NCBI GenBank assembly: GCA_012295275.1
Contig: CM022673.1
Span: forward strand, 19,771,810-19,831,809
Direction of reading: 5' to 3'
DNA: 60,000 bases
From: Chrysomallon squamiferum
Lineage: Eukaryota > Mollusca > Gastropoda > Neomphalida > Peltospiridae
Shown here: positions 24,401 to 37,290 of the stretch, piece after piece
How the letters are laid out: each line of letters begins with the position of its first letter
Numbering within the stretch: position 1 is the first letter of the stretch
Translations under genes and position numbers: made by a program
Notes under the pieces: model-generated
Database searches by the model: none
What the model was told of the DNA's origin: nothing
Seen by the model: only the letters and a program-made list of their open reading frames with translations

Positions 24401-27400
24401 AAATGTACTCATTGTGAACATGGCCATTCCACAAAGCAGTGAAAATAAAATACATATATCATCTTCTGTTTTATGTTTAATGTTTAAACCCATCTTCATC
24501 TGATGTCAAGTTGATCTGATTACAGCTTTTTGAAATATGGAAGTTTTTCATGCATATTATAAAAATAAAGCCTGATATAAGTAGTTTTATATTAAAATAA
24601 ATCATATTTGGATAGGCATGTCCTTTATTATACAATAAGTTCAGTTCAAATAAAACTAGTGACAAAATTCAAAATTGTTTGAAAATCTAAACAAAAAATT
24701 ATTTTTAATAATTAAAAAAAAAAATTAAATACTGATTATTATATCCATTTTTTTTTCACCATGTGAAGAGTTTTGCCAGATTACTTCACATTTATTTTGA
24801 AAATTTGTAAGATCAGAAAAAAAGAGTTATTGTTTTATTTTTCAGAACATGTTTTTAGTGATCACAAGAGGTCAGTAAACAGAGTTAATTTTCACTCATT
24901 TGAAAGTAATCTCTTGCTCAGTGGTTCACAGGATGGCACTATGATGCTTTTTGTAAGTAGTCTGTTATGTCTCTTATTTTTATTTATACTAGAAGTAAAG
25001 TCAACGTAAAACACATCTCAGTTGTAAAATGAAAATTCAGCATAACTACTATTCAGTTTTAGCAGTGTGTTGAAGGTCAGCAGAGTAGCTGTGTTTGTTA
25101 GGAAAGTCATTTGGCTACATCTATTATTTTTCTGGAAAGAATATTGTGAAATATCTGTTTGTTCAGTTCCGGAAAATAGAAAGCATTTTATATTTTGATG
25201 GGTTTATGGATGATTATTTTAATTTGACATTGTTATGTACACAGGGATTATATTTTTATTGAGTATAATGATACTGCTAATTTAACAGAAAATATCTGCC
25301 TGCCAACTATGTAATGCTGGCAGAGTTGAAATGATCATTGAACAAAAGGAAGGAATCATGATAACTGTGGACTTGCTTGACAAGCAGACAGTTAATATTT
25401 TATCAACTTTACCAAACTCACTGCAACAAAATACACTAGAAAAAAACAACAAAAAAAAACCATTTTAAATATCACACACAATTTGGTGTGCTGTAGGTTT
25501 TTCATAAAATCCTTCATTATTCATGACATTGCTACTTATATCATAAACATACTGAAATACACGTTTTTTCAGTCTGAGTTTTACAGATTTATTTGTAATG
25601 TTAAATCATATTTTAATTATTAAGATGTGGAAATAAAACTTGATGTTAAAGTATGCCACTATTCTAATGAATAAAACTGGATTGAAATAAAATATACTTT
25701 ATCATGATTAAGCGCATGGGTAGATGGTTTATTTCGCAGTTGCTCTTTGTTATTTTACTAAATGTATTTTAATCCTATGTTTAATTTTTGATATATAATA
25801 ATTATAGGATGTAAGAAAACGTTCAGTCAGTTTGGTTTTTGCTGGTAAAAGTTCAGAGAGCGTTCGTGATGTGCAGTGGTGTCCTACCAATCATTCTTCC
25901 TTCAACTTTGGTGCTGCATATGATAACGGAAATGTTCAGGTAATAATAATTAATTTTAAATACAATTATAATCTTTATTGCATTTAAACACGTACAGTTG
26001 AACATAACATGGGAAAATATTTCATACATGGGAACACGTATCTCATTGTCATGCTGTTTTTCTCTCTCTCTCTCTCTCTACTATCTCTTTCCATCATCCT
26101 CTGTAATGTGATGTGCATGTATTATGAGTATGTTAATCAGTAGATACTGATTTGATTTTTAAATTATATTATTATTTAAAATGTGCATTTGTAAATGTGT
26201 TTTATGTGTATTGATTACATTATATACATTTTTGTATTAGATTTGGGACATGCGACGACCTGATCGGTGTGAGAAACAGTTCACAGCTCACAGTGGTCCT
26301 GTCTTTTCACTTGACTGGCATCCAGAAGACAAATATATTTTAGCAACAGCAGGCAGGGACAAAATGATAAAGGTATAAAGATCAAAATTATCCTAAAAGA
26401 GTTTAAAATAAACATTATTTGTGTATGTATAAAGTTCACTGTTAGCCAATATAAAATGCTAAAAATACATAACATAAAAACATATCCTTTTCAGAGTGAA
26501 AACAATAAAGCAAATCCATTGTTTATACTTGCAAAATAAGGTAAAATTTGTCTGTTAATGAAAAGTTTTTTTTATTTTTTATTAATCATACCTTTTATAT
26601 TGAGTTTGAAAAGATAAATAAAAAATACATTTTGCTTTTCAGTCACAATTAAAAGATGCTGTTAAATCATTATTATTATTTTTAAAATTATTATTATATG
26701 TTTATGTTTGTTGTTTTATTGATAAATCACATATTCATAACTTTTTGCTGTATTAAATGTTTAAATTTTAAGGTTTGGGATTGTCAGAAAATGCCAGCTA
26801 AAATGCAGTATTGTGTTCAAACAATAGCATCAGTGGGTCGAATAAAATGGCGACCACAACGTAAAAACCAGATAGCCAGTGCTGCTCTTATTGTGGACCA
26901 TACAGTTAATGTCTGGGATCTTAAACGACCTTACATACCCTTTGCAACATTTGACGAACATACAGACCTTACCACTTGTAAATGTTATACAGCATCAACA
27001 TAGTGATTTTCAGTCTTTAGAACTGATTGTTGATATAGTTATTTGACTTTAGAAGAATTCAAATTAGTATGATATTTAAAATGTTGTTAGAACAATTGAG
27101 AGCAAATTTTAAAATTATTGGCTGGGAACTTTTTTATGCATTTTGAAAAGAAATCAGTATGATGTTAATTATTGGATTTTCTTAATGATGTTTATGATTT
27201 CATACTGCAGAAAAAAAATATGTATAGCTGTTATAATCAAAAATATAATTTTAAATTTTCACATCACTTTCAACTGATTTTACATCAATTTAAGTATTAA
27301 TCATTTTCAAGTTTGCATAGCACAAAAGATACTTATAAAATGAGTTACGTGCATTGTTTAGGCATTGTCTGGAAGAATGACCCCCATATCTTTCTGACAT

Positions 27401-30400
27401 CAGGAAAGGATGGTTTGATTATTCAACATGCTTTCAAGGATGCCAAGAGACCAGCAGACATGGTGGTACCTGCTGGAATTGATATAAGTATAGATGGCAA
27501 TATTTCACACGCTTACACAGAAAAACCAGGAGCTATCAGTATGTTAATTATAATTTTAACATAAATACAGATTATTTAACATTTCATTTTTTCTTTATTG
27601 CCTGTTTCAAATCTGTAGGGGTTGTTTCATATTTATTTTAATTTTTTTGATTTTCTTGTTTATTTATTGTTTTTACTACTTGAAATTGTTTATTTATCAT
27701 TAAAACCTTTCTTTGCACAACTTCAGAATTAATTTATTGCTTTAATTAAAAAAAAAAAATAGTAATAAAAGGGTATGAAGTTCCTTGGTGCATACTGAGA
27801 GGTGATCTATTTTAAATGTAATGATGTTAAATTAAGTTTATAATGGAAAAACAAATCCAACCAAACAAAGAGCTATTCTTTGAATATAAATTTCTCACAA
27901 CTGATTCTTTTTTGAATTTTACTTTTGTTTTACTTTCTTTTCAGGTGTCAAATCAAGCAGTTCCAGTCGTATTTCACTATTTAAAACAAAACTACCTGAT
28001 AGGACAGAACAATTTGCCTTCGCTAGTAGTAGACTCAGTGTATTTGAAACACAGACACTTGATGAGGTAGGAAAAATTAAGTCAAGAAAATAAACACTGG
28101 TTTGTAAATATTTATTTTGCAGTTTTAATATTCTTTATCAGCTAGATAAGTTTGTTATTATAATATTTGACCTGGATTAGAATATGTTCCTCAAATGGAT
28201 TATTTAAAACAAAATATGTCAAAATTTGTATTGGTAACTTTTTGAAATCAAAAGTTGTTTATTACTTGATATTTTGAAAATAACTGTTTCATTGTTCTTC
28301 AGGCTGTGTCTATGCATTGGTTTGTGGAAGCTGCTCACCAGTACAAACTAACAGGTTCTTCCACAGAGGAGCTGTGTTCTCACAATGCTAATGTGGCACA
28401 AACACTAAATCTAAGTCATGTAATGAAATAAAATTCTATACTTTCTCTTTATCTTTCTGCTTTTATTGTGAGTGATCTCTTCTCATTTAGGTTTTTTCCT
28501 GTTCCAGTTACACAGATAGTTATAAATATTAAATGTTTTGCTTTCTAGGTCTTGGAGAAATATATATGACATTTCTCATAATCACTAAATACCTGCTCAG
28601 GGAATGGCAATTGCAAATTGCATGTTTGACATAATCATTAAAATTAAAGTGTTGATATGTTAATGGAATATTTATTATGACTGAATGATATCAAATAGAA
28701 ATATATATTATTTTATTGAATTATTTATTGATCCTTTACATTTAATAGATTTATTTACATTATTTTTACCAAAATTTACTCATGTTCTATAAATGTATTC
28801 AATTTGTGTGTCTCTGTCTGTATAATTAAGTATAAATTGGTGAAATGTGGTTTTATAACAAAATGATGAAGGTAAATGTAAATTTATTAAAATGTATTTA
28901 TTTCTGAATATATGATTATATCTAAGATTTTGTTTTAAACATTTTATATCTTTATTATTATGGAAAAATAGTGTAGATATAAAAAAATGACATTTTCTTC
29001 CAGATTGCTTCTGTATGGCGTATGTTACAAATAATGCATTGTGGAAGTCCATTGTCAAATAGCCATCAGTCTTGTCTGCCATCATGTACAACATCTGTCT
29101 CAGCTGTGACAAGTGAAAAACAAGAAAGTGATAAAGGTTTATTTCACTTTTACATTTAAGTTGAATACAAAAAAGTACGTGATTAATTTAGTATATTTGA
29201 ATCCATGTTTGTAGAACTCTGTAAGGGGGAAAAAACATCTGAACTCAGATAATGGCTGATAATAAATGTATAAATGAAGATGTGAAAACAAATGTGTTGC
29301 GTTTTCACAAATTGAGTCAAATACTGTTTCTTGTGAAAAAATGACAAATCTATTGATTTTGAGATTTTTCCCTAACCTTTTATCAATTCCCACTGTTGAT
29401 AGCATCCCAAAAAATATTTTTTATTTATTATCAAGTGATTTCTGTAAAAGTGTGAAAATTCATTTGCTAAACTGTCTTGGAAATATGCACAATTCAGCTA
29501 ATTTTGAGACAATCCCTGACAAACCATGCATCACTGGAAAGCTTGAAAGATCATCTTTCCTTATGTGGGCATCAATGTTAATATGTTAAAATCTGTGCTG
29601 TTCAACATCTTAGATTGCTTAGAACACATCCAATTTAATGTTCAGCAGTGTCAAATATTTTGATCATATTATAGCAATGACAAGATCATGCCTGTAATTG
29701 TTGATCTTGTTTATTCAGTGATAGGTCATTTAATAAACCTATAAATAAATGTGTGCACTTTGCTTAGCAGCTGACACAGATAAAAGAATAAGAAAGAAAG
29801 AATGTTGACAGCATTTGAATGTAATCCTGCACAGTTTGATTGAAGAATATTTTTGGGAGGATTTAACAGTGAAAATGACTTCCAAACTGTGATGGAAGCA
29901 AAGGGACAAGATTTTCCTTATCAACTATACCACATAGGTGAGGCAGAGGGAAAAAAAAAAAAAATATATATATATATACATATCAATTACTTAAAGTGAT
30001 TGGCCTTAAAAATGTTCATACTTGCGTAAGTAGATACAGTTGTACTAAGATATATTTTTGTTTTTCCTGTTCTTAGCAAAGTAATTAAATTTATTCTTGA
30101 TATTTACTTACATTTTGTGTTTATGCTTGTATCAAAAAGCTACAAAGAGAATGATTGTATTTTAGAATGCTACAAATTTAGTCCATCTAAACTGAGAGAT
30201 TTTTTCAGGTTTGAGCCTTTGTCACCAAATAGGGAAATTATATAACCAATTATTTTTATTATAAAAGTACTGCAAGTAATTTCATTATCTTTAAACTATT
30301 AGATAAGTTCATTTAATTAAATGTAAAGAGCAACATATTTCTTTTTAGTGACATGATGAAAATTACACAGAGATAATTAATTATTTTATTATTAATTATT

Positions 30401-33400
30401 TCCAATAATTTTATTTTAATTATTAATACAGAAGCAAGAAAAAGCAATTGATTGGTCTAAGTTTAAGTTTAATGTGTTGAAATATATAAAAAGGGTAGTG
30501 CAAGTTCTTGATTTTTTTTAGTGATGGTAGGAACTACAAAATAAAGATAGTGTATTCATATTTACAGACTATTATGACAATACTGATATCTTTAAATACC
30601 CCCAAAATAAACAGTATACTTTGAAAGCTGTTTTCTGTATTTTAAAGTCTTTATCAAGCCATAACTCCCATTATAATTGATAGGTCTTTTATTATAATAT
30701 ATCATAAGAAAGCAGAAATGCTGCTGTTTCAGATGATATTAATTTTTCACACATCAAACATACGACTTATTTTGTGAAACGCAACACAAATATTTATATT
30801 ATCCATGAAGGAAAATAAGCCTTGCAGTAAATTCCTTTTTATACTGGAATTCGGTTCAGTTAACACATACCATGTCATTAATGTGCTGGGTAATCAATCC
30901 AATTCGAATAACAATTAGTGAACTGATTTTCAAAAACTAAAATCTGTTTTTAGTTTTATTTACCAAACTGTATTGACTTGAAGTTTGTAACGTTATTATC
31001 ACACCTAAATATAAATAACTAATACTCTTAAATACCATATAAATTTTGTAATGTTTCATTCATGTTTTGTCAGTGATGATGTGTTTCACAAATTGGTCAG
31101 TGGGCAGTTTGACCAAGCCTGGTTTGAAATATAAACTGATTCAGCACAAAGTCCAAAGCAAAAAATATCTAAAACATTTTACATCTTTATAGTCATGTTA
31201 TCATTGTGCAAAAATATATTTATTAAAAAAAGGAAAAAGAAAATAGTGTTTAACCATTATACACCTGCCTTGTGTTCTTTTATAAGTAATTGTATTGTTT
31301 GTTGTTGTTTTTTTTTGGTTTTTTTTCTCTATTCTGTATAAATCCCTGTGTGTTCATGATAGCAACTGAATTTAGCTTTGTGCAGAAAACTGCACAGTGG
31401 TAACTATATTGACATATCTTTGCATTACTACACATACTAAGTGTAACATAATTCACTTGCTGATTGAAGAAAACTGTCAATTTGTGTTGTCATGAGAAGA
31501 TAAACACTTCTGTCTCACTTCTCCCTGTTTTGGCTTCTCCCAAAACTGAACTCTGATACCTAACAAAAACATACAAAATTAATAATAAAGGTTATAAATT
31601 ACTGTGTATGTTTAAGAATTATTTCTTACCTGGAACTGGAAGTATGTTTATGAATTTATTTCAGCTCTGAGCATGCCACCAACAAAACCAGTAGTGGAAA
31701 ACAACACAGATACATCAGGAAATGACCTTGACACAGACCATATTGCAGATGTAACTTCAGGTAACTTTATTAAAAATGGAGTAAACTAGCAGTTAATTAT
31801 GTATGGTAGATTATTTTCTCATGCATCTTTCACTGGTTAATATTAAATCTTTTTAGTTTATTTGTTTCACATATATGCAGAATTTGATTAAATATTTTTG
31901 CTATCAATACAAACATACATATTAAATAAGAATGAATATTACAGATAAGAAATCTGGTGAGAATACATACACAAACGTGCAGATATTATATATATATATA
32001 TATATAATTAAAAACAGGGAACAGTGACAGTGACTCTGATGGTGAGAGTTCAGAATTGGAAAAAGTAACAGATATTGCCAGTCGTATGGCTTCAAGGACA
32101 GGAGATTTCTTTTTTGGTGATGGAGAATTAGATTTAGTGACATATAGTCTAGATGCAGTTTCCAGCATGGATAATATGGAAGTAAGAGGCTTTATTATTA
32201 ATTTTTTTCATTTTGTTTTTATTTTCATCAGTTTTTTTGAAAATTAATAGTCTAAATGATCATAAATTAATTATGTCTTATATTTACTAGAACTTACTTA
32301 CAATAAACAGAACAATGTGAGAAGGAGAATCTGTATGGGGAAAGGTTTGTAGTTACTGGGTTAATCTAAGTGAGATTAATAATCATAAGAATTTTTTAAT
32401 TTTCAGGATTGGACGTTGCCAAGTGAAGCATTCCAGCCACGCCATGAACTGACTGCTCAAACAACACCTCCTGAGATTGATAGTACTCATGATGGTTTTA
32501 CAAATCATACAAATAGTGGTGATCTGGTGCTACAGCACCCCCTGTCTGAAACTGAAGATCAGGATCTTCTTGTCAAAGTGAAACCCCTCTGCCAGTTCAT
32601 CCAAGCAATTGATTTCTCTCATCACATTGCAAATATATTGAAATCCTTTGCAGAACAGGCAAGTATTTATAAACAGCTTAGTGGACTTATGACATGGGAC
32701 ATTATTCACTTGTCAGAACTTGAAGAAGGAAAACGTAAAGGATTTTTTTCAAAAAGAATGGCTGTAAATTTCTTTATTTAGTGAATTCTCTTTGCAGAAC
32801 ACAATTAAACATTTTTGAAAAATTTGTAAACTACCCTTTTTTGAGGAAAATGAGTTAACAAATTTGTTTTTAATAGTCAGCTAATTTAGTTTTAACTTAG
32901 GCCCATTTGTGGGTGTGTAAATTTACTTTCCAGACAGCAGAAAAATGCACCTCCTTAATTTTAGATTTAAAAATTGTCATTGGAGCATGTCCCTGCAGCT
33001 CTCTAATAAAGGATTACTGATTACACATATCACCTCCACCTCCATATAAATTTCTGCAAATGGGTCTTAGATGGGTTAATACATTTTTCTTCATCCATAT
33101 AATATTGTCAGTTAAGTATTTCTTTGACATGAACAATATGGCTTTCTGTAATAGGGTCCTTAAGGACTAAGTTATATATTTATATATAACTGGTATTGTT
33201 CGTATCAAACATTTAAAAATATATATTCATACTTGTGATTTTATTTAGTATTAATATATAAAATTTAATATTCCTTTATGTTTTATATCAACATGTACTA
33301 AAGACACAAAAAGTCATAATTTCATGTTACCTATTAAAGGGTGATGTTCAAACCCCAATTTGTATGACAATAGTGCTTGGAGGTCGTGTGAAACACATTG

Positions 33401-34518
33401 ATGAACAGTTAGAGGAAAATTGGTTTATGTCTTATATTGGTAAATATTTTGTGGAATTATTATTTTATTATGTCATCTAAAAAATAGTGGTAAATAAAGT
33501 TTTTGTGAAACTCACTTTATTTAAGTCAAGTAAACTTTGCCATTAATTTACTTAAGATGTAGGTAAACAAGCTAGAATAAGTAAATCATTGAAAAAATGT
33601 CTTGTATATGTCAGTCCATGCTTTTTTTTCATTTCTGTGAAAGCTGTCATGTCATATAATTGTGTTAGAATAAAAAGAAACATTTAGAACTGTTCAGTCT
33701 AAATTTTATTTATAATTGCTGCCACAGGTATATGTTATGGTAATTTAATGACAGATTTCTCAAAGAAACATAAACTGGATTAAACCTTTGTAATTGGAGA
33801 TTATTATTTAAATTTTTCAGTTGATTTTAACAACATTTATAGTTCTAGAAAGTTAAATAGTCTGAAATCTAATAATAATTTTATTTTAAAACTTTACAAT
33901 CGCAGATCTTTTAGGGAGATTTAAACTGTGGAATCAGGCAAATGAGATGATAAAATTATGTAGTCTTCCACAAGTGTACATGTTGAATCAGCAGTCAACC
34001 ACAATCTATACGGCTTGCTCCAAATGTAATCGACTAATGCAGCGTGCAGGCTGGCTCTGTGATCGCTGTAAAGTGGTTCTCAATCTATGTAGTGTATGGT
34101 TTGTAAATTAATTTTATTTTTTATTTTAATTTCAAACTTTAACTGTTCAAATATGTGTTTATATATGTGTTGTTTTATAACTTTATATTAATTAACAATA
34201 CAACTTTAATAATATTTCTACAAAGATGTAAAAACTACCAGTGATTTTGTTAAAATTACTATTTGTTTTTTAAACTACCTGAATAAATTATTATGTAGCA
34301 TAGAAAGAATCATATAACTGAAAAATATAAATGTTTATAATTTGTTTTGAATATTTAAATCGTTCTGAATTTCTGTTTTCAGTTATTTGCCAGTAAGGGG
34401 TTTGTTTGTTTGGTGTCAAGGTTGTTGTCATGGAGGACATTTGAAACATATAGAGAGATGGTTAACTCAGAGTCAGTGTTGTCCAGCTGGTTGTGGTCAT
34501 TTCTGTGAGTACATGTGA
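21465..34518 (+). CDS. WDR24: GATOR2 complex protein WDR24
   Basis: Subunit of lysosome-associated GATOR2, which opposes GATOR1 and lets amino acids activate mTORC1. Coding exons: 21473-21569, 22021-22137, 22629-22706, 24846-24952, 25808-25939, 26241-26372, 26773-26977, 27362-27538, 27945-28066, 28303-28419, 29004-29136, 31665-31760, 32018-32181, 32407-32658, 33340-33439, 33906-34098, 34383-34518. They total 2358 nt, or 785 residues; the human protein is 790. WD40 repeats fill about residues 1-330 ([42 protein letters not shown]). A solenoid follows ([26 protein letters not shown]). The C-terminal zinc domain has [22 protein letters not shown] and CPAGCGHFC. The intron after 32658 starts with GC. 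The first ATG of the exon at 21473 was taken as the start; exon 1 opens in phase 1 at 21465, so a coding exon further upstream is possible. Confidence 0.95.
22707..24845 (+). other. WDR24 intron 3, carrying a mobile-element fossil
   Basis: This 2.1-kb intron separates the exon ending [11 protein letters not shown] from the exon starting [11 protein letters not shown]. Most of its middle is an old DUF7869-like element (separate entry). The rest is AT-rich and empty as far as I can see. Confidence 0.8.
23150..24440 (+). pseudogene. Decayed DUF7869-like transposon protein
   Basis: Broken coding remains in WDR24 intron 3, same strand as the gene. Pieces in several frames match, from memory, an orphan family common in molluscs and corals. 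Near 23410-23600 is [14 protein letters not shown], then a KVYDDY and ATFHQLW region. An open piece at 23680-23991 has [16 protein letters not shown] and, near its end, FLIDESV followed by [14 protein letters not shown]. Near 23995 comes [11 protein letters not shown], followed by a stop. Frameshifts and stops separate them, so it is dead. I saw no clear terminal repeats. The DUF7869 label is an inference by pattern and needs a profile search. Confidence 0.6.
29137..31664 (+). other. WDR24 intron 11, 2.5 kb
   Basis: The largest WDR24 intron. It has an A run with TA repeat near 29952-29980. An open stretch at 29341-29589 has no family I recognise and no splice context. Nothing else is supported. 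Confidence 0.7.
32659..33339 (+). other. WDR24: GC-AG intron of WDR24
   Basis: Exon 14 ends CAG and the intron begins GCAAGT, the strong consensus used by GC-AG introns. It ends TTAAAG before GGTGATGTTCAA. Joining there gives FAEQ-GDVQ, exactly the family sequence, in phase 0. No GT donor nearby keeps that continuity. If unspliced, the frame runs on for about 40 residues to a stop near 32780, losing the zinc domain. Confidence 0.9.
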
Positions 34519-37290
34519 CCACATTGTTATACAGAGATAGTGGATGTGGACGTCAGTAGTTATCAGTCACCTTAATCAACAATGAAGAGGAAATGTTCAC
34601 AGTTTGATACTGAATTACTCACTATAAATATATTAGGTGGAGAAAAGAATGACAACAATTTGTTATTGGCACATCATGAAATGGATCAAACAGCTTTGTT
34701 GTTGTTACCTTCACTGCTGAATTTTAATTTTGGTTAACTATATAATTTTATAAAGGTTAACTTTCACTAATCCAGTATTATTGGTGATTAGTGATTTTGC
34801 TAGATAACAGAGTGGTTAGGTTCAAATAGACTTAATTCTGCAGCACACCTCATCTTCCTGTCTTTGTAATAGCACTACAGAGGGTTCTTTTTCCACAAAT
34901 TCAGCTATATCTTTTATGGCGAGTGTACTGTGTACAATTTACAACAAGAACCTTTTCATTTATTCATTAAGTCCATGGTTAGAATTAAAAATTAATTGAT
35001 TATAATAATAAATGAAGAAAAACAGATTGGAATGGAGTGCCTATGTTTGACAGTGATGCCCATAGTAATCGAACATAATCTGTGGATTTCTGCGTGATTG
35101 CTAACCATAAGCCTGATACTTTGAAAACTTAGGAAAACAAACTTGTAGTACCAAAAATTTGTTTAACTATTTCAGTTTGTACATTTATTTTTTATTGGAT
35201 CAATAAAATTAACCTTCTAAAATCTGTACAAAATAATATTTTTCCCACATACATTAGAAAAATAACATGTACACAGTCAGTGGAAAATAGCCCAGTTTTA
35301 GAATCAGAGTGATTTGTTTTGCAATATGTCAAATACTAAAGGTAGAATTAATTGACTTTCTTTCATTTGTATCTCTTGTAGTAGATATGGTGCTTGTATG
35401 ATAACTATAAGAGAGTGCAAAACAAACTATTAATTTCACAAATTCTAAATATATATTGGATGGACATGAAAATCATTCATTTCTGAATAAAAGAAAAATG
35501 AAAATGACAGTCCAAATAGTTACCATGCAGTTGATGGAAATGATGGCAAGTGCAAATACATTTACTTTATTGCAGTAAGTAAAATGTCCAAAAATGAACC
35601 TGTTTTAGCACAAAATGTTTTCACTGATATTGTGACAACTACATGGTCCAACTTCTGAAATTAATTATCATTATTAATTTTTCACTTAAAAGGCAGAAAT
35701 AATGATTATTCAGTACATGAATTAATGAATCTGTTATGTCAGGATTTGTTACCAGCTGATAAATTGCAAAAAATATTATTTTCTGTTCAACAATTAGTTG
35801 TCCCAGGGCAATAAATCATGCTGAAATGTATACTTGATGCATGATTTGTCATCCCTTTTTCACCAGAGTATTATTATTTCTCTGTCAGTTTACTTTCCCT
35901 TTCCCTTCACTCTCTCTCTTTCTTCCTTTTTTATTTTTTTGCTATCTTTCAAAGATCCTGATTTTACATGATATTGTCTTTTTGGTCATTGCTTATAAAT
36001 GAACTATATAGTCTTGTAGCAGTGGTTTTGGGGAAAAGCCTGATTGTAATCATGTCCACTATGGATTTTATTGTGCAAACCAAGTATGCTGGACAAGCTA
36101 AATCAATATATCAAAAACATCTGTTTGCATAAAGCTTTCTTTAATTTAGTATTAGAGAATAGATCACATTTTATTACGGAGCCAGTCTCTTTTTTTTTTC
36201 AGAATTGCCACTAAATTACAAAATATATCTTATACTTTTATTAACAATTGTTAAAATTATTGTTAATACTTTAACAACACCATTAGAGGCCATTAATTAT
36301 TAATCCTGATAATTCTTAATAGAAATGCTACTAATTAAATTGGCAGCCTGAGGTTTCTCCGTACACATTTTTCCTTTTTAATTAAAAACAAACGTTGGAA
36401 ATATTTAAGATCTTATAAAAAGAGTACAAATGGCATTTTGCTGTGGTGACAATGTGAAGCAATACCTGCATGGTTGTAAACACCCATAAAGTTAAAGTAT
36501 TAGAAATTGTGCAGTGGTCACTCAGATGACAAAATATATCAAAATGACAAATTGTGATATAACAGAATCTTTTAATTGAAATAATAATTCATTTTATACA
36601 TCTGGACAAAAATGAATCCATTCAAGAAATTCAGTTGACTAAAATTTGCAATAGAAAGTATTGGATAAAAATGTGAAGAGCATTAAAATAACAGAAATAT
36701 GATTTTATAACATTAATGTTCTTTGTTATTCCTTTATTTATTATTTTTTTTTTTTCAAAAACATTTGATAAAATAATTCTAATTCAGTATAGTTAAATGT
36801 ATTTCTTAAGATATTTGAAGGGAAAAAAGTAAATGTGAACAATAAATTAAAATTTAATTTCTTTTATTATTTTTATTATTATTATTATTATTTTTTTTTT
36901 TTGAGATATTTTTTGAGAAAAGTAAAGGATTCAGTTAAAAACTGTATTTACAAAATGAGTGACAAATGGGAACCATTACCTCACATGGGTCATTTCCATG
37001 GTTAATCCATTTATGTGTCTGAGATGAATTTTTCAAAAAATTATTTTACAAATGAAGAAGTGTTGATTTTTCATATTTTCTTTGATTATTATTATTATTA
37101 ATACTACTTTTTTTTTTTATGTGTTTATTTACTGAAATTACCAGATCAGAAATTAGAACATGCATATCAGTTTATGAAATATTTATTCATTGAGTTAAGT
37201 ATATATTATAACTGTTCATATGGTAATCATCTAAAAGGTGCATAATTTGTATTTTTTCAACTTGGTTGGTATTCTGAAAAAGGGATATAC
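34519..37290. other. WDR24 3' flank, no gene seen
   Basis: AATAAA at 35007-35012 and 35202-35207 are candidate WDR24 polyadenylation signals. A stretch at about 34754-34815 resembles one end of a pogo/Tigger-like element. Otherwise AT-rich DNA with T and ATT runs (near 36885-36902) and nothing coding. Confidence 0.6.

Noticed and set aside
28780-29112. Minus-strand 110-codon frame near WDR24 exon 11
   Set aside because: It overlaps the plus-strand coding exon 29004-29136 and intron DNA, and no protein family is seen.
32659-32781. Extension of the WDR24 exon to a stop, giving an end in [11 protein letters not shown]
   Set aside because: The family sequence continues FAEQGDVQ in the exon at 33340, and GCAAGT at 32659 is a consensus GC-type donor. 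The extension is intron read-through, although retention is possible.
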